This document shows positions 27,101 through 34,472 of a stretch of 64,000 bases of DNA, one piece after another (position 1 is the stretch's first letter; the number at the start of each line of letters is the position of its first letter). The notes beneath the pieces were generated by a model. It saw only the letters and a program-made list of their open reading frames with translations, was not told the DNA's origin and did not search any database. The translations under genes and the position numbers were made by a program. The DNA lies in NCBI RefSeq assembly GCF_022458895.1, contig NZ_JAINFL010000006.1, positions 62,001 through 126,000 of the forward strand, written 5' to 3'. This DNA is from Roseihalotalea indica. Its GTDB lineage: Bacteria > Bacteroidota > Bacteroidia > Cytophagales > Cyclobacteriaceae.

Positions 27101-27174
27101 TGTGCCTGAAGATCGGGCAGAATAAATAACATGCCAAAACAAAACCAGCCATAGCGCAGGATTATCCAGTTCAT
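24109..27174 (-). CDS. T9SS-sorted M43-family zinc metalloprotease
   Basis: The 1021-aa secreted protease has a signal peptide (residues 1-24, ending LQAQ) and a pappalysin-like catalytic domain. HEVGHYLGLRH (HExxHxxGxxH, near residue 238) binds zinc, and a Met-turn follows in NYMDYTNDRCMNLFT. Beyond about residue 340 come beta-sandwich regions, including two similar lectin-like or CARDB-like segments that end in GYNDYGNNLYVDDIS and VNGYGNTIYLDDIEF. The C-terminus is a type A sorting domain: YKLFPNPTPDFLNVVF, then TFPRGVYILRVF. Protein degradation outside the cell is the likely role. It is monocistronic, with a gene-poor gap of 133 bp to the leucine operon. Confidence 0.93.
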   Translation of the reverse strand: MNWIILRYGWFCFGMLFILPDLQAQEQCGTVLYNKGHNVDKFEQWIDARVQARRFSPQAKLSAEEADPIYRIPVVVHVIHRGEEVGVGSNIPFEQIEDQIRILNEDFRRLNPDSIDTPAEFQPVASDTRIEFVLARQTPDGFATNGVVRVQGPDENYGLLSGNTLAEVSWWDSELYLNIWVVPLRSPYLGFAQFPVSDLEGLEGASNNAQTDGVVIDYNFFGSIGNVVDRSVGRTTTHEVGHYLGLRHIWGDGDCSADDFVEDTPLQESDSEGCPAHPQTSCNSVDMFQNYMDYTNDRCMNLFTVGQRERMRIVLENSPRRRTLLTSPGLSEPIVLDDDAGISRINTPQRSECNGNIVPTITVVNAGNDPLTSFTVALTVQGNLREETTFSSNLTTGESTTVSFSPITLQGNAANARYSFSFFITSVNGIEDENATNNIRSVDFIIPQRAPLPLADDFESDTDNSLLNLGYLSNTDDLTTWELVSAPGYFSTENNALWLDFYNYDGGIGEQDILYTPIFDLAEVQEATLSFRYAYAPYQNENGEISNDGFAVGLSTNCGASYDTLLFEAYGEDLATAEPTGLEFIPSSRLQWRQVTIPLNAYLSSENLQISFIGYNDYGNNLYVDDISITAAPTNAVDLAITEVIAPSLLSCDSIPTPQVIIKNVGSDPVAYFEVVYQFDDQPATEFTYEAFPLEPGEEMTLDFDATDLSIGLHSFSVELLAPNLRTDDQPDDNGRRINFVVDNKQDIIPLVNEFQDYEIPDVLSGESVDVREAWQAVNPDSSITWQTAEAAGNGFNNLAAVIRNNQYSTIGARDLLVSPTLDFSNTFEASMFFQVSYGLLSENYVDTLNVLVSTDCGVTYELVYQLDGITLAAGITTDTEWIPQQESDWHQEFVDLSQFAGEPDVRVAFESVNGYGNTIYLDDIEFFISDDSEPISTDENSYKLFPNPTPDFLNVVFNLRNRETVMLAIYNSQGQTVANLTYPNTLNQTYDIDLSTFPRGVYILRVFSSTITDSKQFILQ

Positions 27175-27297
27175 GAAAAGATCGTTTGTTACACGAAGGC
27201 CAACAGTACTACAGGAGAAACAAAAATATGGCCAGTCCGGAAAGATAACGTCAAAAGTTGATTGTCAATTGTTGGGTGCTACATTGTTGAATGGCTA

Positions 27298-27339
27298 AAT
27301 TGCTAATTGCTAATTGCTAATTGCTAATTGCTAATTGCT
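27298..27339. repeat. Six tandem copies of AATTGCT
   Basis: Perfect heptamers occur at 27298, 27305, 27312, 27319, 27326 and 27333. The array lies between the nifU-like stop and the start of the M43 protease gene. It has the form of a slippage-prone simple repeat. Confidence 0.95.
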
Positions 27340-27353
27340 TCCCACTCTCCGCT

Positions 27354-27647
27354 TCATTGCATATTTTCCGGCAGCTTAGCATTCGGGTCATCCGGCGAGG
27401 TCATGTTTATCGCACGGACATCGGTGATTTCAGGTACCTGACGTTTAATAGTCTCCTCGATGCCTGCTTTCATGGTCATGACGGACATAGGGCAATGGCC
27501 GCAGGAGCCCAGCAGCTCCAGCATCACCACGTTGTCATCATCAACGCCCAGTACCTTCACATTACCACCATCTGTCTCCAGGTAGGGGCGAATATCGTCA
27601 AGGGCCTTTTCAATACGTTGGACTAATGCTGATTGATCGTTTGTCAT
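27354..27647 (-). CDS. NifU-like Fe-S scaffold protein
   Basis: The 97-aa product is a stand-alone NifU C-terminal domain. It shows the helix ALDDIRPYLETDGGNVKVLG and the cluster-binding CxxC in LLGSCGHCPMSVMTMKAGI near residue 55. Such proteins carry 4Fe-4S or 2Fe-2S clusters and pass them to apoproteins. The gene lies 286 bp downstream of an Mrp-family ATPase on the same strand, a pairing that supports a common role in cluster delivery. It is short but complete for the family. Confidence 0.93.
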   Translation of the reverse strand: MTNDQSALVQRIEKALDDIRPYLETDGGNVKVLGVDDDNVVMLELLGSCGHCPMSVMTMKAGIEETIKRQVPEITDVRAINMTSPDDPNAKLPENMQ

Positions 27648-27933
27648 GGGTTTTAGTTTCTTGTCTATTCTATTACGTTAGCTCTCAAGCATCCCGGTGG
27701 TCTACTCATATGAAACAGGAACAACTGAAACAACGAGTGTTTGTTCTATTAATCGCTCGTCGGCAGACTGTTAGCCGTTGGCAGTAAGCAGTCAGCAGTC
27801 TACATGCATAAGTAACACGTGCCGCCAACATCTATCTAGTAATCCGTCGCTCTTAATAAAACACTAAGTACAGTTACACCTATCCCACATCCCACCAATA
27901 ATCGTTCACTCATTCTCTCACTCTCTCCTTCAA

Positions 27934-29046
27934 CTAACTAAACGTTTTCATCTCCACCGGCTTAGTCTTCGCTTGTTGGTCGTTGCGGATGGCTACCTGC
28001 CGGGCAAATTCCTGGGCCACATCTTCGAACGCTTCTCGCTCAATAAGGTCATCCTCCTGCCGCAGGGCTGCCGGGTATCCCTGGTCGCCGCTTTCCCGGA
28101 TGCTTTGCACCAGCGGAATCTCGCCTAAGAAAGGAACACCGGTTTTCTCGGCCAGGTTCTTGCCACCGGCCTGCCCGAAGATATAATACTTACTATCCGG
28201 CAACTCAGCCGGGGTGAAGTACGCCATATTTTCTACAATTCCCAACACCGGTACATTGATCTGCGGTTGGCGGAACATCGCCAGGGCTTTACGGGCATCG
28301 GCCAGGGCTACCTTCTGGGGGGTTGTAACAATCACCGAGCCGGTAACCGGTACCGATTGTACCAGGGTAAGGTGAATATCGCTGGTGCCGGGCGGTAGGT
28401 CAATAATCAGGTAATCCAGAGCACCCCATTCTACATCGCTGAGAAACTGTTGCAGGGCTTTGCTGGCCATCGGTCCGCGCCATACAATGGCTTCATCGGC
28501 GCTCATCAGAAAGCCGATAGAAATCAGCTTGACGCCGTACTGCTCCAGCGGAACGATAATATTCTTGCCGTTTACCTGCTTCACATTGGGTTTCTCAAAC
28601 TCAACGTTAAACATGGTCGGGATAGAAGGCCCGAAGATATCGGCATCCACCAGCCCGACCTTCGCGCCCATCTTAGCCAGCGTTACTGCCAGGTTGGCCG
28701 CTACCGTCGATTTACCTACGCCGCCTTTCCCCGAGGCTACCGCAATAATATTCTTAACATCGGGCAGCATGGGGGTGTTGTGCCGACGGGTAGTCGTTAC
28801 ATTGGATGACATGTTTACATCCACCTTGGCGTCCGGAGATACATGCTTGTGAATGGCTGCGGTACAGTCTCGGCGGATCAGTTCTTTCAGCGGACAGGCC
28901 GGAGTGGTTAGCTCTACGGTGAAGCTGATATGCTGGCCGTCAATCTGAATATCTTTAATCATATTCAGCGTAACCAGATCGCGTTTAAGGTCGGGGTCGT
29001 CTACGGTTCGGAGGGCGTCTAGGACTTGTTCCTGTGTGATATTCAT
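27934..29046 (-). CDS. Mrp/NBP35 family P-loop ATPase (Fe-S carrier)
   Basis: The 370-aa ATPase has an N-terminal DUF59/MIP18 domain (residues 1-90; LRTVDDPDLKRDLVTLNMI and TPACPLKELI). The P-loop domain has the deviant Walker A GKGGVGKSTVAANLA near 100, LVDADIFGPSIPTMF near 130 and LIIDLPPGTSDIHL near 205. The region ENMAYFTPAELPDSKYYIFG near 275 lacks the CxxC pair that many Mrp proteins use for cluster binding; in Bacteroidota this seems usual. The start at 29046 (MNITQEQVLDAL) is preferred to an upstream extension with no family match. It probably assembles or carries Fe-S clusters together with the nearby NifU-like protein. Confidence 0.93.
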   Translation of the reverse strand: MNITQEQVLDALRTVDDPDLKRDLVTLNMIKDIQIDGQHISFTVELTTPACPLKELIRRDCTAAIHKHVSPDAKVDVNMSSNVTTTRRHNTPMLPDVKNIIAVASGKGGVGKSTVAANLAVTLAKMGAKVGLVDADIFGPSIPTMFNVEFEKPNVKQVNGKNIIVPLEQYGVKLISIGFLMSADEAIVWRGPMASKALQQFLSDVEWGALDYLIIDLPPGTSDIHLTLVQSVPVTGSVIVTTPQKVALADARKALAMFRQPQINVPVLGIVENMAYFTPAELPDSKYYIFGQAGGKNLAEKTGVPFLGEIPLVQSIRESGDQGYPAALRQEDDLIEREAFEDVAQEFARQVAIRNDQQAKTKPVEMKTFS

Positions 29047-29247
29047 CGTGTTCTGCTTAGATCTATACAACAGCTCAAAGGTAAGGCGTGACTTACCTTG
29101 CTCGTTTCTATTACCTATTACCGCTAATCGGCAAAAAGGTTGTGCAAAGATAGTAATCCTTTCGGCAATGCAGGAATGAAACGCAGAAAGAAGTCAGCCC
29201 CCCCTGCCAATGCCTGAACTGCACGCCCGATAAGCCTCTCAGCACCG

Positions 29248-30348
29248 TTAATCGCCCCCGCAGGAGCTACACGAACTACAGGAAGAGCACGAACTGCACG
29301 AGGAGCATGACGCGGTACGGTCGGTGTCGCCGCCTCCCCAGTCTCCGTCAAACCAGGAGCCGCCGTCGTCGGTGGTGTCACTGGCGTAGTCTTCGTGCTG
29401 CACGTCCATGTGTTCGCTGGCGTCTTCCATGCCTTCATCGTAGGTAGTGTCTTCGCTCAGCACTGTCAGGTCTCCGGCGTCGGCATCTTCTACGGTGCCC
29501 AGTAGTTCTCCTTCATCGGTGTAGATATCCGCTTCCTGAATGTGAATGTGCTGGTCGTGGGCCAGGTCCGACCAGAGCAGGAAGTACCAAAAGAAGTTAT
29601 CGTTGCCGTAGTAGTCGCCGTATACCGGTTCGTAGCCTCGTCGGTGGGGGGTAGAGGGGCTCACTGGCTTGGTGTTGCGTATCTTTTCGCGGGGAGCCAC
29701 CAGGTGCTGCTTCATTGTTACCTGCACATCGTCTACCCGTACGTACTTCTGAAGGGCCATCTGCAACTCGTGCAGGAAGGTGGTAAACTCCAACGAGCGT
29801 TCTTTGGTAAAGGAATCGTAGGCTTCCTGCGAGGCAAAGACTGGTTCCATGCGTTTGCGCAGGCTGCGGATGTTGGTGCCCGACGTTGCCCGGAACTCCT
29901 GCAACAGGCCGTTGATCTTGATCTCTATCGGGTAGGCGCCTACGGCATGAGTACGGTTGATGACAATCTCGATCAGGTAATGAAAGGCGCCCTGCTCATG
30001 TTCCAGCACCAGAAAGAGCTGGTTAAATACCTCCGACATCGCTTCATTAATCGATAGGTCGTAGTGGTCCAGGGCTTCTTTCAGGTCGCCTTGTTTGCCT
30101 TCGGTATCCACGTACATGTCCATATCATCGTGGGCCAGCCGGATGAGGTTGTCGATACCCATTTGCCGGAAGGCGTGATTGAACTGTTGCAGGATGGCAA
30201 CGGCAGTAAAAGTCTCCTGCTCTTCCTGGTCCGAGATCAGCCCGGCACTCAGGTGGTATAACATGCGCTTGAATGCCTTCTGGGGTACTACCTTCTGAAT
30301 CTGGGTTACCTGCGAAGGGTCTACGGTGAGGGTTCCGGAAAAGTACAT
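29248..30348 (-). CDS. Uncharacterised protein with a CSSC-repeat C-terminal tail
   Basis: The 366-aa product is not recognised. The first two thirds are helical and soluble, with no signal peptide or TM segment (QFNHAFRQMGIDNLIRLAHD and LEFTTFLHELQMALQKYVRV are representative). The next hundred residues are acidic (DIYTDEGELLGTVEDADAGD, EDASEHMDVQ). The tail runs DDGGSWFDGDWGGGD, then S and five CSSC steps (CSSCSSCSSCSSCSSC) before GGD. Six evenly spaced Cys separated by two Ser would suit metal binding or a modified tail. The start lies 3 nt after the stop of a GRDP-like gene, so the two are almost certainly co-translated. The codons for the repeat are varied, so this is selected protein sequence rather than a recent DNA slippage. 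Confidence 0.75.
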   Translation of the reverse strand: MYFSGTLTVDPSQVTQIQKVVPQKAFKRMLYHLSAGLISDQEEQETFTAVAILQQFNHAFRQMGIDNLIRLAHDDMDMYVDTEGKQGDLKEALDHYDLSINEAMSEVFNQLFLVLEHEQGAFHYLIEIVINRTHAVGAYPIEIKINGLLQEFRATSGTNIRSLRKRMEPVFASQEAYDSFTKERSLEFTTFLHELQMALQKYVRVDDVQVTMKQHLVAPREKIRNTKPVSPSTPHRRGYEPVYGDYYGNDNFFWYFLLWSDLAHDQHIHIQEADIYTDEGELLGTVEDADAGDLTVLSEDTTYDEGMEDASEHMDVQHEDYASDTTDDGGSWFDGDWGGGDTDRTASCSSCSSCSSCSSCSSCGGD

Positions 30349-30351
30349 AGT

Positions 30352-30801
30352 TTATGATGGGTTAGCGTCTCCCAAACAACTGCCGCACTGGGCTTCTTCG
30401 TAAAGAGCTGCGGCCTGGTGGCCCCATATCTTCTCATGGGGTTGGCCCCAGTGGATGATGTACAGTTGTATGGTCTTATGAAAATTACGTTGGTTCTCAG
30501 ACTCCTTACCGCCCGGGTGGTGATGAATAAACCGCCCAAACTTATCCTTACAGAAGCGGGCGTACCAGCGCGTGAAGAGAATACACTCGTGCCACGCCAG
30601 GTCTACCGGCAGCGATGGCGTAAGGCGACGGTTGTAGAAGGCGACCAGATGCAGAAAGCGAAGCGTCTCGGTCAGCAGGGCCATGGCATCCGCTTCACCA
30701 ACTGATTGGCTGGCCCGTACTTTGTCCAGCAGGTGAGGTTCTTCCGCTAGTATTTCTTTGACCCAACCGAGGTGATCGGTTTCTCCGGGAGGTGCTATCA
30801 T
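30352..30801 (-). CDS. GRDP-like (glycine-rich domain-containing) protein
   Basis: The 149-aa product carries the block VDLAWHECILFTRWYARFC near residue 66 and FGRFIHHHPGG near 88. This fits the GRDP-like family (PF07173), in which the WHxxxLxT and HHxP motifs recur and are thought to form a metal or ligand site. It ends with ECGSC-like sequence (QCGSCLG) close to the stop, echoing the Cys-rich tail of the next gene. It is the first gene of the pair and has no signal peptide. The molecular function of the family is unknown. Confidence 0.7.
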   Translation of the reverse strand: MIAPPGETDHLGWVKEILAEEPHLLDKVRASQSVGEADAMALLTETLRFLHLVAFYNRRLTPSLPVDLAWHECILFTRWYARFCKDKFGRFIHHHPGGKESENQRNFHKTIQLYIIHWGQPHEKIWGHQAAALYEEAQCGSCLGDANPS

Positions 30802-31176
30802 GAGTTATCAGGTATTGGGGCTTGGGTAATAGGGGTTAAGGGTTTCTTATACAGCGTTGACCGGTTCAGGCCAACTAGGTAAATCTACACCGTCGAACAC
30901 CTTATATAGTAGTGTAATCCTCCTACGCACTTCATCAGCAAAGATAACAGAACCGGGCAGACCTGAAAGTGGCTAGGCTACATTCGCTTACCGCCGGGTG
31001 TAGTCTGCTGCGGTACGTAGGGCGGCGGGGCATTGGTGCTCATTCGTTTTCGGGGCGTATTACGGAAAACAAAGACTTTTCTTACATACCGATGCCAGTG
31101 GGCAGCTTGGTTTCTTTTCCTCTGCCCAGCGGGCGATCTTCGTAGGGATATCATCATTGTTTTACCTTAAATATGT
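30802..31176. other. Divergent intergenic region
   Basis: These 375 bases lie between the GRDP-like gene and the HU-like gene. I see no gene and no strong hairpin. A TACCTTAAA stretch just before 31177 is a poor match to the -7 consensus. Confidence 0.4.
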
Positions 31177-31896
31177 ATGACCATGAAGTATGCCTTGTAT
31201 CCTAACAATTTGACTCCCGACCCGAACGATTTTACCGCCAAAGTGGTAGACGCTCCCACCCGTACCCTGGATGACCTGCTCGACGAGATGGCCCACCCCG
31301 GCAGCGGGCTTACGGAAGGAGAAGTGCGCATGGTGGTATCCGCCCTGGAGCGCTGTGTGCAGAAGGCCATTCAGCGGGGCGAGAATGTGAACCTGGGCTT
31401 CCTGCGCTCATCTATTACCATACAGGGAGTGTTTCATCATAAAAACGAAGCGTTCGATTCTTCCAAACACACGCTGGTGCTAAACTGGCAGGCAAGCAAT
31501 GGTTTGCAGAAGCAACTGGAGCTGATTTCAATGGAGAAAGTGGCTTCCTCTCTAAAACGCCCGATTCTGTCTTCCTTCCACGATCTGAAGTCAGACTCTA
31601 CGAATGCGCAGGCTACTCCGGGCCGCATTGGAGTGCTGGCCGGAGCCGGCCTGAAAGTGGATACCGACGACCCCGAGCAGGGTGTTTATTTTATCAATGG
31701 TCAAAACCAGGAGGCAAAGGTGGCCTTGTTTTCCAAGAACGTGGCTTCTGAGCTGCACTTCGAGATTCCCGATGGCCTGGCAGACGGATCATACCGGCTG
31801 GAAGTGCGAAACCGCTACAAAGGGAGTCAAACCCTGCGGGTAGGCTCACTGGAGCAGTTCCTCAATGTATCATCTGTCGGCACGCCCGTCTTATAA
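31177..31896 (+). CDS. HU-like DNA-binding protein with DUF4469 domain
   Basis: The 239-aa product joins two modules. Residues 1-115 resemble the Bacteroidota HU-type domain PF14848 (LLDEMAHPGSGLTEGEVRMV, then ALERCVQKAIQRGENVNLGF), a variant of the IHF/HU fold. Residues about 140-235 are a beta-sandwich DUF4469 module (PGRIGVLAGAGLKVDTDDPE and GSYRLEVRNRYKGSQTLRVG). In Bacteroides such proteins are linked to nucleoid or conjugative elements, but here no mobile genes surround it. A strong terminator follows at 31945, so it is monocistronic. Confidence 0.88.
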   Translation: MTMKYALYPNNLTPDPNDFTAKVVDAPTRTLDDLLDEMAHPGSGLTEGEVRMVVSALERCVQKAIQRGENVNLGFLRSSITIQGVFHHKNEAFDSSKHTLVLNWQASNGLQKQLELISMEKVASSLKRPILSSFHDLKSDSTNAQATPGRIGVLAGAGLKVDTDDPEQGVYFINGQNQEAKVALFSKNVASELHFEIPDGLADGSYRLEVRNRYKGSQTLRVGSLEQFLNVSSVGTPVL

Positions 31897-31944
31897 GTAT
31901 AGGGTAGTTCATAAACATACTACTACGGCATCTATTGCTTAACA

Positions 31945-31977
31945 GGCCGGAAGGGACGATCCTCCGGCTTTTTTTAT
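31945..31977 (+). terminator. Rho-independent terminator of the HU-like gene
   Basis: GCCGGAAGG at 31945-31953 pairs with CCTCCGGC at 31961-31968, with one bulge, around a 7-nt loop. Seven T follow. Confidence 0.88.
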
Positions 31978-32413
31978 GCCTTCCCTCGGGCCGGTCGAGT
32001 ACGGCGGTCGGGCGCCGCCGTCGGTGGCGGTAGCCTGCCGCCGGAGTGGTCGGTGCCCTGCCGCCAACTCCGGCGGTGGGCGATGCCGGAGTGCTCCGTC
32101 GCCTGCCGCCGCTCCGGGCAACGGGTGATGGAGCCGGAGTGGGTCGCCTACCGACCAAAAGTGCGTCTGCCAACACCCTTATTCATGCTTTTACCGCCTC
32201 CTTTTCAGCCTCTCTAGGTCTTTTATACCGGGTGCAGGAACGAGGCCTCTCCTTTGAAAGCGGATAGCCGGGGGGAATTTCGGGTTAGTTATTACATGCC
32301 CCTCTTTCGGGAGAAAATGGCACTAACGAAGGTAGCATAAGATTCCGGATGCTTATCAGAAATTTGCCGGACCAGGGGTAGGACAACTTCCCAAGTTGTT
32401 TTACTTTCGTGCT
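31978..32413. repeat. GC-rich imperfect repeat patch and intergenic region before dnaG
   Basis: Between 31981 and 32160 the sequence is far richer in GC than its surroundings. It alternates CCTGCCGCC (32034, 32057, 32102) with CCGGAGTG (32041, 32086, 32134), and opposed arms allow several hairpins. Open frames here are by-products of GC content. At 32383-32399 a 7-bp inverted repeat (ACAACTT/AAGTTGT, 3-nt loop) ends 14 nt before the dnaG start and might affect its translation. Confidence 0.65.
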
Positions 32414-34396
32414 ATGATTCCGCAGGAGATTATCGATGAAATAAAGTCACGGGCTGATGTGCTGGAGGTGATCGGAGACTATGTGAACCTGAAGAAGTCG
32501 GGTAGTAATTTCCGGGGGTATAGTCCGTTCAACAACGAGCGCACGCCCTCCTTTTACGTGGTGCCCTCCAAAGGCTTCTTCAAAGATTTCAGCTCCGGTA
32601 AAGCGGGCGATTCCATTACCTTCCTGATGGATGCCGAGGGGATGAGCTACATAGAAGCCCTCAAGCACCTGGCCAAACGCTACAACATCGATATCCCCGA
32701 AGAAGCCCCTACCGACGAGGAGCTGGAGGCCCGCAACGAGCGCGATAGCCTGTTCATTGTGATGAAATATGCTGCCCAGTATTACGAAGATAACCTGCGG
32801 AAGCACGAAGAGGGGCAAAGCATCGGGCTTACGTATTTGAAAGAGCGGGGCTTCAGCGACGAAACCATTCAGACATTCTCCCTCGGCTACAGCTTAGACC
32901 AGTGGGACGGGCTGATGAGCACCGCCGAAAAGAAAGGCTATAAGCGGGAATACCTGATTAAGGCGGGGCTGGTTATTGATAAAGAAGAGAGCGGCAAGCA
33001 ATACGATCGCTTCCGGGGCCGGGTGATGTTCCCGGTACACAATATCTCTGGTCGGGTGCTGGCGTTTGGTGCCCGTATGCTGGGGAAGGCGGAAAATCAA
33101 CCGAAATACATCAACTCTCCCGAAACCCTCATCTACCATAAGAGCGATGTGCTCTACGGGCTTTATCAGGCCAAGCAGTTTATCCGTCAGGAAGACAACT
33201 GTTATCTGGTAGAAGGCTATACCGATGTTATCTCCCTGTACCAGGCCGGAGTGAAGAACGCGGTCGCCTCTTCGGGCACCTCACTCACTCAGGAGCAGAT
33301 TCGCCTCATCGGCCGCTATACGCAGAACATTACTGTACTCTTCGATAGCGACCCGGCCGGACTGAAGGCTTCGTTCCGGGGTATCGATATGATTCTGGAA
33401 GGAGGCTTGCAGGTAAAAGCGGTGATGCTACCCGAAGGTGACGACCCCGACAGCCTCTCCCGGAAAATGGGAGCCTCCGAGCTGCGTACGTACCTGAAAG
33501 AGCATCGTACCGATTTTATCTCCTTCAAAACCCAGATCTTCCAGCGGGAGGCAGCCCAGGACCCCATCCGCCGGGCCGAACTGATCCGCGAGGTGGTGAA
33601 CAGCATTGCCAAAGTGCCCGATCCCATCCAGCGGCAGGTTTACATCAAAACCACCAGCACCCAGCTAGAAATGGACGAAGCCATGCTGATTGCCGAGATG
33701 AACAAGGTCCACATTCAGCAGCAGCGCACCACTCACCGCCGGGAGATGATCGTAGAAGAAGAGACCACCCGCACCCCCAACCCCGATGCCCTGGCCGACC
33801 CGGACGACCAAGACATGAAGGACATCCGGCCGAGTATCTTTTATAAAGAGAAAGAGGTGATCCGGGTACTGGTGCTGTACGGGCAGCATCCTATCCAAAA
33901 CGAAGTAGCACCCGCCGACGGCCAGAACCCAGCCGACCCCCCGACGGTAGAGACGATCAAGGTGTATGACTACATCTACTACGAGCTCGAGGATATTGAA
34001 ATACAAACGCCCCTCTACGCAGACATCTACCAGCTCTACCGCCGCAAAACCCTGGACGGAGTCACCGTGACCGAAGCCTGGCTGGCTGAGCACGGCAGCG
34101 AGGAGATGAAGAAAGAGATCATTGACCTGGTGGTGGAGCACTACGTGCTGAGCGAAAATTGGGAGCTACTGCACGAGATCTTCGTCACCCGGGAGCAGGA
34201 CATCCTGCACCACGTTATTCAGCGCAGCATCCTGGAGCTGAAGTTCGCTTACCTGGGGCAGCTCATGGACGAGCAGCGGCAGAAGCTTAAAGAGGCCACC
34301 GATGAGGTTGACCAGATGCAGATACTGAGAGACTTCCAGCTACTAAAGCGTTCACAGCAGGAGATTGCCGGGGTGCTGGGCATCGTCATCTCCTAG
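32414..34396 (+). CDS. dnaG: DNA primase
   Basis: The 660-aa primase makes RNA primers at the replication fork. Domains in order: an N-terminal CHC2-like region (residues 1-100), the catalytic core with TOPRIM (YLVEGYTDVISLYQAG near 267, then VLFDSDPAGLKA near 310), and a C-terminal DnaB-interaction region. In the N-terminal region SPFNNERTPSF and KDFSSGKAGDSITFLM match the family, but the zinc ligands (Cys and His) are replaced by Gly, Ser, Asn and Lys. Loss of the zinc site is, to my knowledge, usual in Bacteroidota, so it is not a defect. The start at 32414 (MIPQEIIDEIKSRAD) matches the family; an upstream in-frame ATG adds six residues without support. Confidence 0.95.
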   Translation: MIPQEIIDEIKSRADVLEVIGDYVNLKKSGSNFRGYSPFNNERTPSFYVVPSKGFFKDFSSGKAGDSITFLMDAEGMSYIEALKHLAKRYNIDIPEEAPTDEELEARNERDSLFIVMKYAAQYYEDNLRKHEEGQSIGLTYLKERGFSDETIQTFSLGYSLDQWDGLMSTAEKKGYKREYLIKAGLVIDKEESGKQYDRFRGRVMFPVHNISGRVLAFGARMLGKAENQPKYINSPETLIYHKSDVLYGLYQAKQFIRQEDNCYLVEGYTDVISLYQAGVKNAVASSGTSLTQEQIRLIGRYTQNITVLFDSDPAGLKASFRGIDMILEGGLQVKAVMLPEGDDPDSLSRKMGASELRTYLKEHRTDFISFKTQIFQREAAQDPIRRAELIREVVNSIAKVPDPIQRQVYIKTTSTQLEMDEAMLIAEMNKVHIQQQRTTHRREMIVEEETTRTPNPDALADPDDQDMKDIRPSIFYKEKEVIRVLVLYGQHPIQNEVAPADGQNPADPPTVETIKVYDYIYYELEDIEIQTPLYADIYQLYRRKTLDGVTVTEAWLAEHGSEEMKKEIIDLVVEHYVLSENWELLHEIFVTREQDILHHVIQRSILELKFAYLGQLMDEQRQKLKEATDEVDQMQILRDFQLLKRSQQEIAGVLGIVIS

Positions 34397-34472
34397 CGGA
34401 AAACATTTTTCGCCCATTTGCTCTTAGTAAGTATACCATCATTCATTCACTAACTCAGTCCTTGTACTTACC

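Noticed and set aside
29124..29438. Minus-strand frame rich in Thr, Pro and Arg
   Set aside because: It is a shadow of the CSSC-tail gene in another frame.
31862..32176. Pro/Arg-rich open frames in the GC-rich patch
   Set aside because: They arise from the GC-rich repeats, with no start signal and an atypical composition.
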